Shown: one piece after another, positions 6,988 to 14,192 of the stretch
Numbering within the stretch: the first letter of the stretch is position 1
How the letters are laid out: each line of letters opens with the position of its first letter
DNA from: UBA1450 sp964452355
Lineage (GTDB): Bacteria > Patescibacteriota > Microgenomatia > UBA1406 > GWC2-37-13
Assembly (NCBI GenBank): GCA_964452355.1
Contig: CAYVKV010000001.1
Coordinates: 1-64,000 of the forward strand
Length of the DNA: 64,000 nucleotides
Reading direction: 5' to 3'
The notes under the pieces: generated by a model
Seen by the model: only the letters and a program-made list of their open reading frames with translations
What the model was told of the DNA's origin: nothing
The model's database searches: none
Made by a program: the position numbers and the translations under genes

Positions 6988-8421
6988 TTAACTGTTGATT
7001 TCAATATTTTTACCTTTTTCATATTCAAAGAGTTCAGGTGTATTTTGATCTCTCCATGTTTTTATGATCGGCTCAATAAACTGCCACTCGCTTAAGATTT
7101 CCTGAGTTGAAACAAACAATGTTTGATCTCCCCGAATAATATCAAACAAAAGCGACTCATAATCGTCGACAAAAAGCTCCTTGCTGTATGCTTCATTATA
7201 ATCAAACCCAAGCTCGTGTTCTGCTGTTTCGTTTGAAAATCCTGGCTTTTTAGCAAAAAATTTCATGGTAATTTTTTCATCTGGCCTGATGTGATAATGT
7301 AATGTGTTTTTTTGCTCTCCCTCAATTCCATAAAGACTGAGCGGTGTTTCTTTAAAAGTCACGATAACTTCTATCAACTCGTGCTCCAAAGCTTTACCAC
7401 TTTCCAAAATAAGAGGTACTCCGTCAAAATCGGGAAGATCTGATCGTGCCACTATCCGAAAATATGTTTCGGTTTGTGAATTGGGGTGAACTCCTTTTTC
7501 TTGCAGATACCCGTTGTATTGACCTCGAAATGTCTGCTTTCCTACCTCTGATGCGTCCATAATATGAAGAGATGCAAGAGCTTCGCTTCGTTTGTTTTTG
7601 ATATCTTCTGGAATAAATTTGTATGGATGAGCCATGATAAATAATCCCAAAAGCTGAAGCATATGATTTTGACCAACATCACGCAGCGCACCAACCTTGT
7701 CATAAAAATCTCCACGACCCTGTACATCCAAATGTTCAAGAAGGCGAACTTCAATTTTTTCAATATAATTTTTGTTCCATGACGGAGTGAGAAATGAATT
7801 ACTAAAACGAAATACCAAAATATTTTTGACCGTTTCTTTTCCGAGATAATGATCGACGCGATAAATCTGTTCTTCTTTAAATAAGGTCCCCAGCTGCTTA
7901 TCAAGCTCAAGAGCTGTCGTAAGATCGGTACCAAATGGTTTTTCGAGAATGACGCGTGTCCAACCCTCTTCAGGACTGCATGGCTCCGTAAGTCCAGAGC
8001 TATGGAGGTTGGTGACAATATCCGAATATGAAGTTGGAGGAACAGCCAGATAAAAAAGCTTATTTGAGCAAATACGCCACTCGCCATCAATACGACCCAA
8101 CGTTTTTGCAAGATCATCATAAGCACTCTTCGCATTGAAATCTCCTTTAACGTAATAAAATGATGCGAGAAATTCATCAAATTTTTCAATTTCTTTGTAT
8201 TTTTGATCCACCATAATCTCGCGCAGATACGATCGAAGCATTGCATCATCAAAGTCACGTCGAGAAAATCCATAGACGCGAAACCGCTCGGGAAGCCGTT
8301 TTTTTCGATATAAATGATAGAGCGCTTTGAGAATTTTCTTTTTGACAAGGTCTCCGGTCACGCCAAAAATGACAAAAATCGTAGGTAATTCAAACTTGGA
8401 CGGCACAGCATTTGCATTCAT
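6988..8421 (-). CDS. zwf: Glucose-6-phosphate 1-dehydrogenase
   Basis: The 477-residue enzyme carries out the first step of the oxidative pentose phosphate pathway. The N-terminal nucleotide-binding loop reads FGVTGDLVKKKILKALYHLY instead of the common GASGDLA. The substrate-binding and catalytic motif YRVDHYLGKETVKN is intact near residue 190. EKPFG and LGLFIMAHP-type motifs are also present. Together with gnd, it supplies NADPH and pentose phosphates. The start codon is 9 bp downstream of the stop of the 552-residue gene, so the three genes are probably cotranscribed. Confidence 0.95.
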   Translation of the reverse strand: MNANAVPSKFELPTIFVIFGVTGDLVKKKILKALYHLYRKKRLPERFRVYGFSRRDFDDAMLRSYLREIMVDQKYKEIEKFDEFLASFYYVKGDFNAKSAYDDLAKTLGRIDGEWRICSNKLFYLAVPPTSYSDIVTNLHSSGLTEPCSPEEGWTRVILEKPFGTDLTTALELDKQLGTLFKEEQIYRVDHYLGKETVKNILVFRFSNSFLTPSWNKNYIEKIEVRLLEHLDVQGRGDFYDKVGALRDVGQNHMLQLLGLFIMAHPYKFIPEDIKNKRSEALASLHIMDASEVGKQTFRGQYNGYLQEKGVHPNSQTETYFRIVARSDLPDFDGVPLILESGKALEHELIEVIVTFKETPLSLYGIEGEQKNTLHYHIRPDEKITMKFFAKKPGFSNETAEHELGFDYNEAYSKELFVDDYESLLFDIIRGDQTLFVSTQEILSEWQFIEPIIKTWRDQNTPELFEYEKGKNIEINS

Positions 8422-8430
8422 ACGTTTTGA

Positions 8431-10089
8431 TTATACACGAGTTGCATGTTCGACAATTCGTCTTAAAATTGCAAGAGAAGATACATACGTAGCCTCTACC
8501 CCTTCATACCCCAAATTACGGGTTCCCAGAGTAATTGCCTTGGTATACGGTGTGTCTGACGCATAGTGAATAATACCAACATCAATTGGGTTTCCTGACA
8601 GGGGAATCACTTCTTCTTCTGGATATCGATTAAAGTGGGTTGTTTCGTACAATGCATTAAGATATGGTCCATCTTCCATTTCAATAATTGAATAGCCTTC
8701 TTCGAAAAATTTCCGAATTGCCTTATCGGGATGAAGCAATGTGCCTTTTGTTGAAACCACCATTTGGTTGTCGACAACTGAACCGGTTTTAAAGTCATTG
8801 AAATACTCTTTGGTAAAAGCATTTTCAAGTTGGTATGTATTGTTCGTGTAGGTGTCAAATATTTGCTTGGGCAAACCAATATCTCCCAAATTTCCTTTGA
8901 GAAATGAGGCTTTTCCAAGGATATACACACCTTGAAGATTATTCACGTTACGAAGGATCGTAGATAGCACCATGTAGGCACCAGATCCGAGAGGATAATC
9001 AATATTTAGGATATGTGCTTCAGAGTTTTCAAGAGATGAAAGATCACAATCAAGCTTTCCGGCAAGTCCGGAATTTTGAATGGCTTTCAAAGGAATAACC
9101 TGTGCATTGATATCCAAATAATACTTGGCTTCAATAAAATCAATTCCCAATGACTGTTCATACTTTTCTCTTTGTTTTCTTACTTCGGGATGATCTACTT
9201 CATATTTTTTGAGAATATACCAGAGAAAATTTTCACGTGATCCGTCATGCTCTCCTTTTTCAATTAATTTCCAATATTCGACCAGTTGCTTCATTTTGTG
9301 CTCTTTTATGTAGGAAATAAGCTCCGGCTCAACTTTTGTCACCCAACCAGTGAGGTTATTCACAATACTATGAGTGTTTGAAGAAATAAAATAAAATGGC
9401 TTGTTTCGAAGATCTTTATGTTGAGTATTTTCAATTATATACTCAAACCATCGTTGTGCAGCTTTTTTATAATCGACATAATGTCCCCTCAGCAGTCGGA
9501 TTGAAAAGGAGAGTTTTTTTGATTTAATTGTTTTGAGTCGCTTCATCGTGTCCGTATCCCAAATACGAAAAATCCTTCTCCAATTGTCATTATCGATTCC
9601 TAATATTTTTTGCACCTCAGTTTCGCTTGAACGGTCAAACTCCTTGGAAAATGACTGTAATTTGTAGTGAATTTTATTCCATTCAATTGAAAAGGACGTC
9701 AGAAGTCCTACCATATCATCAAGATCGGTGACAGAGTTTATGTAAGTTGCAAGAGTTTTCTCACCATCAAAATACATTTTCCGACGGCGCGCTGGGGCAT
9801 GCACCTCTTCCCAAACATCAATAGTAAAACCTTCTCGCGAAAAACTTTCGGCAACCTGAGCCATAACAATATTTTGTGCCTCATGGATAACCCGGGGCAA
9901 CCGGAGAAAAGAGTACATAAAAGCCTCAATATCTATTAATTCTGTAGAGGCATGTTTATGTAAAGAAGGGCTCATCTGTTGATACAAGTTGATAAATTGA
10001 TCGATTTTAAATTCACCGTTTGTTTGCAAGTATGAACGGTATGCGGATGTAAACGCTTTTGTCGAAGATGGATTGGTATTCATTTGCAT
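8431..10089 (-). CDS. Conserved protein of unknown function, first gene of the pentose-phosphate operon
   Basis: The 552-residue soluble protein has no signal peptide or membrane segment. The N-terminal half is helical, with many charged and aromatic residues. The C-terminal third has conserved-looking glycine motifs: YPLGSGAYMVLSTIL, VYILGKASFLKGNLGDIGLP, SIIEMEDGPYLNALYE and GTRNLGYEGVEATYVSS. The EMEDGPYL and GTRNLG patterns resemble the nucleoside-phosphorylase fold, so a phosphorylase-like activity is possible, but I cannot place it firmly. Its position directly before zwf and gnd (9-bp gaps) suggests a role with sugar phosphates or nucleosides. It is divergent from the Rrf2 gene. Confidence 0.6.
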   Translation of the reverse strand: MQMNTNPSSTKAFTSAYRSYLQTNGEFKIDQFINLYQQMSPSLHKHASTELIDIEAFMYSFLRLPRVIHEAQNIVMAQVAESFSREGFTIDVWEEVHAPARRRKMYFDGEKTLATYINSVTDLDDMVGLLTSFSIEWNKIHYKLQSFSKEFDRSSETEVQKILGIDNDNWRRIFRIWDTDTMKRLKTIKSKKLSFSIRLLRGHYVDYKKAAQRWFEYIIENTQHKDLRNKPFYFISSNTHSIVNNLTGWVTKVEPELISYIKEHKMKQLVEYWKLIEKGEHDGSRENFLWYILKKYEVDHPEVRKQREKYEQSLGIDFIEAKYYLDINAQVIPLKAIQNSGLAGKLDCDLSSLENSEAHILNIDYPLGSGAYMVLSTILRNVNNLQGVYILGKASFLKGNLGDIGLPKQIFDTYTNNTYQLENAFTKEYFNDFKTGSVVDNQMVVSTKGTLLHPDKAIRKFFEEGYSIIEMEDGPYLNALYETTHFNRYPEEEVIPLSGNPIDVGIIHYASDTPYTKAITLGTRNLGYEGVEATYVSSLAILRRIVEHATRV

Positions 10090-10141
10090 TATTGTATCAA
10101 ATATTTCCTTTTTGTTATAAAATAACGTAACTCACATTGAG

Positions 10142-10152
10142 TTAGTGTTAGT
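10142..10152 (+). promoter_or_regulatory. Putative operator copy 1 (Rrf2 regulator gene)
   Basis: The 11-mer TTAGTGTTAGT here recurs exactly at 10617-10627, in front of the FTR1 permease gene. At this copy it lies 17 bp before the Rrf2 ATG, next to AACTCACATTGAGTT. A site shared by an iron-sulfur-type regulator gene and an iron permease gene fits autoregulation plus control of iron uptake. Confidence 0.5.
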
Positions 10153-10168
10153 ATTGTGCTACTGTATT

Positions 10169-10609
10169 ATGATTCGATTTTCCCGAAGAGAAGACTATGC
10201 AATTGTCATTGTAGGAGCTCTTACAGAAGCATATAAGAGACGCCTTATTCCCCTTTCTGAGATAGCTCAAGAGTATAAGATTTCTTCGTTATTTTTACGC
10301 AATTTGGCATATGAGTTACGTGATGCGGGCGTCATTAAGGCGGTCGAAGGAAGAAATGGAGGATATTATCTTGCGAAAGATCCTCACGAGATACGCATGG
10401 GAGAAATACTGAGTATTTTTTCAAAAAAACAACATCTCATCTGTTGTCCGGCAACTATTGATCATAATCTTAAAAGAATATGTCCGAAAGAAAAATATTG
10501 TGTTGCGGGTAATGTTTGGAGAGAGCTCAATAAAGAGTTTATGGATAAAATATACAGCTTGTCATTAAAAGCATTTATTGAATATAAACCAATAAAGCAT
10601 AATAACTGA
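10169..10609 (+). CDS. Rrf2-family (IscR/RirA-like) transcription regulator
   Basis: I use the ATG at 10169, giving MIRFSRREDYAIVIVGALTE, the typical Rrf2 start; 146 residues. The winged helix is at about residues 5-75 (SEIAQEYKISSLFLRNLAYELRDAG and EGRNGGYYLAKDP). Four cysteines in the dimerisation part (CCPATIDHNLKRICPKEKYC) could ligate an Fe-S cluster, as in IscR, NsrR and RirA. The gene is followed by the FTR1 permease gene, and both are preceded by the same 11-bp motif, so iron or redox sensing is likely. Confidence 0.85.
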   Translation: MIRFSRREDYAIVIVGALTEAYKRRLIPLSEIAQEYKISSLFLRNLAYELRDAGVIKAVEGRNGGYYLAKDPHEIRMGEILSIFSKKQHLICCPATIDHNLKRICPKEKYCVAGNVWRELNKEFMDKIYSLSLKAFIEYKPIKHNN

Positions 10610-10616
10610 CACTTGA

Positions 10617-10627
10617 TTAGTGTTAGT
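10617..10627 (+). promoter_or_regulatory. Putative operator copy 2 (FTR1 gene)
   Basis: TTAGTGTTAGT is repeated here, 49 bp upstream of the FTR1 ATG. With flanking bases it forms an almost perfect palindrome, AACTGACACT-N5-AGTGTTAGTT (9 of 10 pairs, about 10604-10628). That symmetry fits binding of a dimeric Rrf2 regulator. Confidence 0.55.
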
Positions 10628-10675
10628 TCAGTTTACTAAAATTGCATTATTAGGTTAAAAATTCACAAATACACT

Positions 10676-11491
10676 ATGTTTTCTTCTCTCCTTATCACGT
10701 TTCGCGAAACGCTTGAGGCAGCAATTGTAATCGGCATTATTCTTACGTTTCTTTCAAAAACAAATCAAACTATCTTTAAGAAGTTTGTATGGCGGGGTGT
10801 TGGCGTAGGAGTAGGACTTTCAATCGTTCTCGCTTTTATACTAGAAACATTTTTCGGCGGATTTAAAGGAAAAACTGAGGAAATTTTTGAGGGTGTATTA
10901 ATGCTTATTACCGTCGGTTTTTTGACATGGATGATCATGTGGGTACATAAACAAAAAGATGTTGCAAAAAGATTAAAAGAAAAAATTGCTCTTCACACCA
11001 AAGAAGGATATGGGTTGGGTGTATTTATGCTTATTGCAAGTTCGGTATTTCGTGAAGGCGTAGAAACCGTTTTATATTTGAAGGCAAGTAGTATCGCTGG
11101 GGCATCCAATCAATTACTTGGGGCGGTGATCGGTATTGTTTCTGCGTTGACACTCGCCTATATACTTTTCCGTTGGGCAATAAAAACCAATCTGGCACTT
11201 GTCTTTAATATCACAAATATTTTCTTACTTTTCTTTGCGGCTGGCTTGCTTGCACATGGCGTCCATGAATTCCAAGAGGCGGGACTATTGCCAATATTTT
11301 CATTCGACCCCATATTTAATATATCTCATATTCTGGATCACAAAAGCACATTGGGCAGTTTGTTGAGAGTTGTCTTTGGTTATTCCAGTAGACCAACGTT
11401 ATTTGAACTCATTTCGTATGGTGCATATTTTATCTTTATTTTTTGGCTTCAGAAAGTGACCGACCAAACATTGGTAAAACGATCGGTTTGA
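10676..11491 (+). CDS. FTR1/EfeU-family iron permease
   Basis: The 271-residue polytopic membrane protein has the two REXXE iron-translocation motifs of the FTR1 family: FRETLEAAIVIG near the N-terminus and FREGVETVLYLKA near residue 125. About seven hydrophobic helices are visible. Partner proteins (EfeO, EfeB or a multicopper oxidase) are not encoded nearby, but a ferric-reductase-like gene converges on it. Its last 56 bp overlap the end of that gene on the other strand. Confidence 0.9.
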   Translation: MFSSLLITFRETLEAAIVIGIILTFLSKTNQTIFKKFVWRGVGVGVGLSIVLAFILETFFGGFKGKTEEIFEGVLMLITVGFLTWMIMWVHKQKDVAKRLKEKIALHTKEGYGLGVFMLIASSVFREGVETVLYLKASSIAGASNQLLGAVIGIVSALTLAYILFRWAIKTNLALVFNITNIFLLFFAAGLLAHGVHEFQEAGLLPIFSFDPIFNISHILDHKSTLGSLLRVVFGYSSRPTLFELISYGAYFIFIFWLQKVTDQTLVKRSV

Positions 11492-12107
11492 AGAAAAAAT
11501 ACGCGAGTGAGCCAGATTCGAGAACCGCAAAAATACCAATCAGATACTTCCATGTCTCTCCTCCTTGAAGCGCAACATGAAAAAATATTGTCCATACCAA
11601 TACATATGATAACGAATGTAAGCGTTTCCACCACACGCCCATTTTCTTGACACTATAATCATTAGACGTCAAAAACAATAACATCATTGGGGCAAGTGAA
11701 AAAAAACCCAGTACTTCAAATAGCGGAGGATTTAAATTTATTGGGACACCTGCAAGAAGAATGGGAAACATCCGAACAGCCAAATAGTGAAAAAGGCCGA
11801 ATAAAAAAGCCATTACTCCGATTTGTCGACGAAACAACATAAGCACTTGGCTCACTTTTGAACTCCTCCCAAATCGTCGAAGAATCCCCGGAAAAATCGA
11901 AAAACAAAAGAAAACAAGTGAGATGGTGCCACTTGTTACTCCCCATTCATACACCATCCCACGATTTGTTTGCTGAAAGGTCAAAAATGATGCATATCCA
12001 ATCAATAGCGCCATAAATAAATACTGGCCATAAAAAACTGCACTGATCATTTTTCTCTTTCTCAAAATAATCTGAAAAAGTTTTTCTGAATTGGTTTTTG
12101 GGTTCAT
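11436..12107 (-). CDS. Ferric-reductase-like transmembrane protein
   Basis: I use the ATG at 12105-12107 (MNPKTNSEKLFQIILRKRK); a longer frame begins at 12179. The protein has about six helices and conserved heme-type histidines in RRQIGVMAFLFGLFHYLAV, KRLHSLSYVLVW and IFFHVALQG, as in the FRE/MsrQ ferric reductase-like membrane domain. There is no FAD/NAD(P)H reductase domain, so it needs a separate electron donor. Its tail overlaps the FTR1 gene by 56 bp on the opposite strand. Position suggests it reduces iron for uptake, but membrane electron transfer of another kind is possible. Confidence 0.75.
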   Translation of the reverse strand: MNPKTNSEKLFQIILRKRKMISAVFYGQYLFMALLIGYASFLTFQQTNRGMVYEWGVTSGTISLVFFCFSIFPGILRRFGRSSKVSQVLMLFRRQIGVMAFLFGLFHYLAVRMFPILLAGVPINLNPPLFEVLGFFSLAPMMLLFLTSNDYSVKKMGVWWKRLHSLSYVLVWTIFFHVALQGGETWKYLIGIFAVLESGSLAYFFFKPIVLPMFGRSLSEAKK

Positions 12108-12372
12108 CGTATCTATAATAAAATACTCGTTCGCATTAAACAACTGGTATGTAACTGAAAACAGGGGAATATGTTTCATCTCTCATTCGAACCGAATTTG
12201 AATCCTTTTCACGAAAAAATGCCATCAGTTTTTTTTGATAGTTGAGTGATTCTCCTCAATTAATTACCAGAAATAAATGTGTCTATTGTTTTTTAAAATG
12301 AATCTGCGCATAGTTATATATAGGCAAGCATATTGTCCATTAATTGCCTATTGAAAGGTGGTGAATTCATTC

Positions 12373-12537
12373 ATGGCTCCAAAAAAAGCAAAAAGTAAAG
12401 TCGCAAAAAAACCAGTGAAAAAGACAGTGAAAAAAGTAAAGAAAGCAGTGAAAAAGGTTGTAAAAAAAATCGTTAAAGCAAAAAAACCAGCAGCAAAGAA
12501 ACGAACAGTCAAAAAAACCAAAAAGGCAAAGAAGTAA
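12373..12537 (+). CDS. Histone H1-like lysine-rich peptide, 54 aa
   Basis: The product is almost entirely Lys, Ala, Val and Thr in KKAVKKVVKK-like repeats, with prolines (MAPKKAKSKVAKKP). This resembles the C-terminal tails of H1-like or Hc1-like bacterial nucleoid proteins, so nucleic-acid binding is likely. A good ribosome site (AAAGGTGG) ends about 10 bp before the ATG, and a strong terminator follows 30 bp after the stop, so it is an independent transcription unit. The 193 bp upstream hold no gene; a TATATA lies about 50 bp before the start. Confidence 0.75.
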   Translation: MAPKKAKSKVAKKPVKKTVKKVKKAVKKVVKKIVKAKKPAAKKRTVKKTKKAKK

Positions 12538-12567
12538 AAAGATTACTTTCACTTTCGCAAACACAAA

Positions 12568-12597
12568 TAAACCACAGAAGTTTCTGTGGTTTATTTT
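12568..12597 (+). terminator. Intrinsic terminator of the histone-like gene
   Basis: TAAACCACAGAA (12568-12579) pairs with TTCTGTGGTTTA (12582-12593) and is followed by TTTT. It separates the histone-like gene from the fur promoter. Confidence 0.75.
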
Positions 12598-12612
12598 ATG
12601 TAAAAAAATAAT

Positions 12613-12658
12613 TTGACGAATAGTATATTTATGTATATAATGCAAATAAGTTGCATTA
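12613..12658 (+). promoter_or_regulatory. fur-zip promoter with overlapping palindromic operator
   Basis: TTGACG (12613-12618) and TATAAT (12636-12641) are 17 bp apart. A 21-bp perfect palindrome, TAATGCAA-ATAAG-TTGCATTA (12638-12658), overlaps the -10 box and the start site, ending 4 bp before the fur ATG. The core ATGCAA-N5-TTGCAT has the form of Fur-family boxes, closest in memory to the Streptomyces Nur motif. A sister site precedes the zur-znu operon at 42.6 kb. Confidence 0.7.
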
Positions 12659-12662
12659 ATAT

Positions 12663-13076
12663 ATGACACCTCAACACATCTCAAAACTGCAAGAAAAAGG
12701 CTTTCGAATGACTCAAGCTCGATCTTCAATTATTAACCTTCTTGAAAATACCGATCATCCGCTCACGGCATCAAGCGTTCATAAAATACTCAAACGCATT
12801 GGTATTACTACAAATATCACCACCGTGTATCGTGAAATTGAGTTTCTCCTCGAACAAAGAATTATCGAGAAGGTACCCCTTTTTGATAATGAGCTTCACT
12901 ATGAAGTCACCGGGCGAGCACATCATCATCATCTTTTTTGCACCAAATGTGCAAGTATAAAAGACATTGTGCTACAATCAGAACAGAGTCTTCTCGAAGA
13001 GGTTCATAACACTTCTTCGTACGACATTACCCGACACTCATTGGCATTTTTTGGCATTTGTCCGGACTGTAAATAA
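12663..13076 (+). CDS. Fur-family metal-responsive repressor
   Basis: The 137-residue protein has the winged helix at residues 1-80 (GFRMTQARSSIINLLENTDHPLTASSVHKIL, TTVYREIEFLLEQ) and the metal site GRAHHHHLFCTKC near residue 92. The structural zinc cysteines are CTKC and the final CPDC. It is first in an operon with a ZIP transporter 2 bp downstream, so zinc, iron or nickel sensing is likely. A palindromic operator overlaps its own promoter, pointing to autoregulation. Confidence 0.88.
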   Translation: MTPQHISKLQEKGFRMTQARSSIINLLENTDHPLTASSVHKILKRIGITTNITTVYREIEFLLEQRIIEKVPLFDNELHYEVTGRAHHHHLFCTKCASIKDIVLQSEQSLLEEVHNTSSYDITRHSLAFFGICPDCK

Positions 13077-13078
13077 CC

Positions 13079-13807
13079 ATGACACTTGTTTGGATTATTC
13101 TCATCAACCTCGCGATCAGTCTTCTGTCTTTTGTAGGCGTGTCAACGTTTGCATCAAAAAATCTTCTCAAGGGAAAGCTCACCTGTATATTTATCAGTTT
13201 CTCTGCAGGAGTTTTGTTGTCAGCAGCATTTTTGAACATGCTTTCTGAAGCAATTCATGTTGGTGGAGAGGGTATTCTTATTTATACGTTATTAGGCATT
13301 GTATTTAGCTTTTTCATGGAACGTTCTGTTTTGTGGTACCACCATCATCATGATGATACGCACAATATAAAACCTTCAGGATCATTGGTTCTTTTTGGTG
13401 ATGCTATTCATAATTTCATCGATGGCGTTGCCATTGCTGCGACCGTCACCATCTCACCAATGGCTGGAATCTCAGCTGCAATCGGTATCGCAGCACACGA
13501 GATACCACAGGAATTTGCAGATTTTATGATTCTTGTTCATTCAGGATATGAGAAAAAACGAGCATTGTTCCTCAATTTTCTTTCTGCACTCACTGCGGTT
13601 GCCGGAGGTATTGTTGGATACTTCTTTGTGAATAGAATTGAAGGAGCGCTGCCGATAGCACTTGCTATGACTGCGGGAATATTTATCTATATTGCTGCAG
13701 CTGATCTTATTCCCGAACTACATGAAGATCATCATAAACAAAGCTCAATGACTCAGATCATTCCATTTGTTGTTGGAATTATACTAATCATTGTTTTAGC
13801 GTCTTAA
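13079..13807 (+). CDS. ZIP-family divalent metal transporter
   Basis: The 242-residue membrane protein has the two signature metal-binding helices: HNFIDGVAIAATVTIS and AAHEIPQEFADFMIL. A His-rich cytoplasmic loop (YHHHHDDTH, about residue 88) and a C-terminal HEDHHK lie outside the core helices. Proteins of this kind bring Zn(II), Fe(II) or Mn(II) into the cytoplasm. Cotranscription with the Fur-type repressor suggests derepression on metal shortage. It overlaps the convergent PadR gene by 4 bp. Confidence 0.9.
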   Translation: MTLVWIILINLAISLLSFVGVSTFASKNLLKGKLTCIFISFSAGVLLSAAFLNMLSEAIHVGGEGILIYTLLGIVFSFFMERSVLWYHHHHDDTHNIKPSGSLVLFGDAIHNFIDGVAIAATVTISPMAGISAAIGIAAHEIPQEFADFMILVHSGYEKKRALFLNFLSALTAVAGGIVGYFFVNRIEGALPIALAMTAGIFIYIAAADLIPELHEDHHKQSSMTQIIPFVVGIILIIVLAS

Positions 13808-14151
13808 ACACCGAACGCATCCGAGTATTTTTTTATCAATCGATTTACTATTTTTTTCTCTCTCTGCAGTTGGTGAATCCATTTTTGGAGAAGATGCAAA
13901 CCTTCAGGTGTCGTCTTATACATTACACGCTCCGGTCCCTCCGCACTCTCTTCATGATATTTGGTCACATATCCTCCTCGATGAAGTCTTCCTAAACATC
14001 GGTATAAATTTCCGATATTTACCTCACATGCCAATTGTATTTTTAAATCTTCTTTGATTTTGTATCCATAACTTGCTTTTTTTGACAACAAAAAAAGGAT
14101 ACACGGTTCGTAATAATTCTCGACGATGACACGGGCACTACCCTCTCTCAT
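13804..14151 (-). CDS. PadR-family transcription regulator
   Basis: The 115-residue protein fits PadR: EPCILFLLSKKASYGYKIKEDL, NIGNLYRCLGRLHRGGYVTKY, and YKTTPEGLHLLQKW for the wing and the following helix. PadR proteins repress genes for efflux or stress until a small ligand binds. The start codon touches an inverted repeat (14152-14176) that probably is its own operator. No obvious target gene other than itself is adjacent; the divergently placed side holds the histidine kinase's end. Confidence 0.82.
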   Translation of the reverse strand: MREGSARVIVENYYEPCILFLLSKKASYGYKIKEDLKIQLACEVNIGNLYRCLGRLHRGGYVTKYHEESAEGPERVMYKTTPEGLHLLQKWIHQLQREKKIVNRLIKKYSDAFGV

Positions 14152-14176
14152 ACTATATAGGTAAGCATAATATAGT
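14152..14176 (-). promoter_or_regulatory. Putative PadR autoregulatory operator
   Basis: ACTATAT (14152-14158) and ATATAGT (14170-14176) are inverted copies 11 bp apart, directly upstream of the PadR start codon. PadR operators commonly have such spaced dyads. A plausible -10 (TATGCT) lies between the arms. Confidence 0.45.
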
Positions 14177-14192
14177 TCATAGGTATTGTCTA

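Noticed and set aside
12367..12729. 120-codon frame opposite the histone-like gene
   Set aside because: It is the antisense of a Lys-rich gene (Phe/Leu-rich product) and spans the terminator and the fur promoter.
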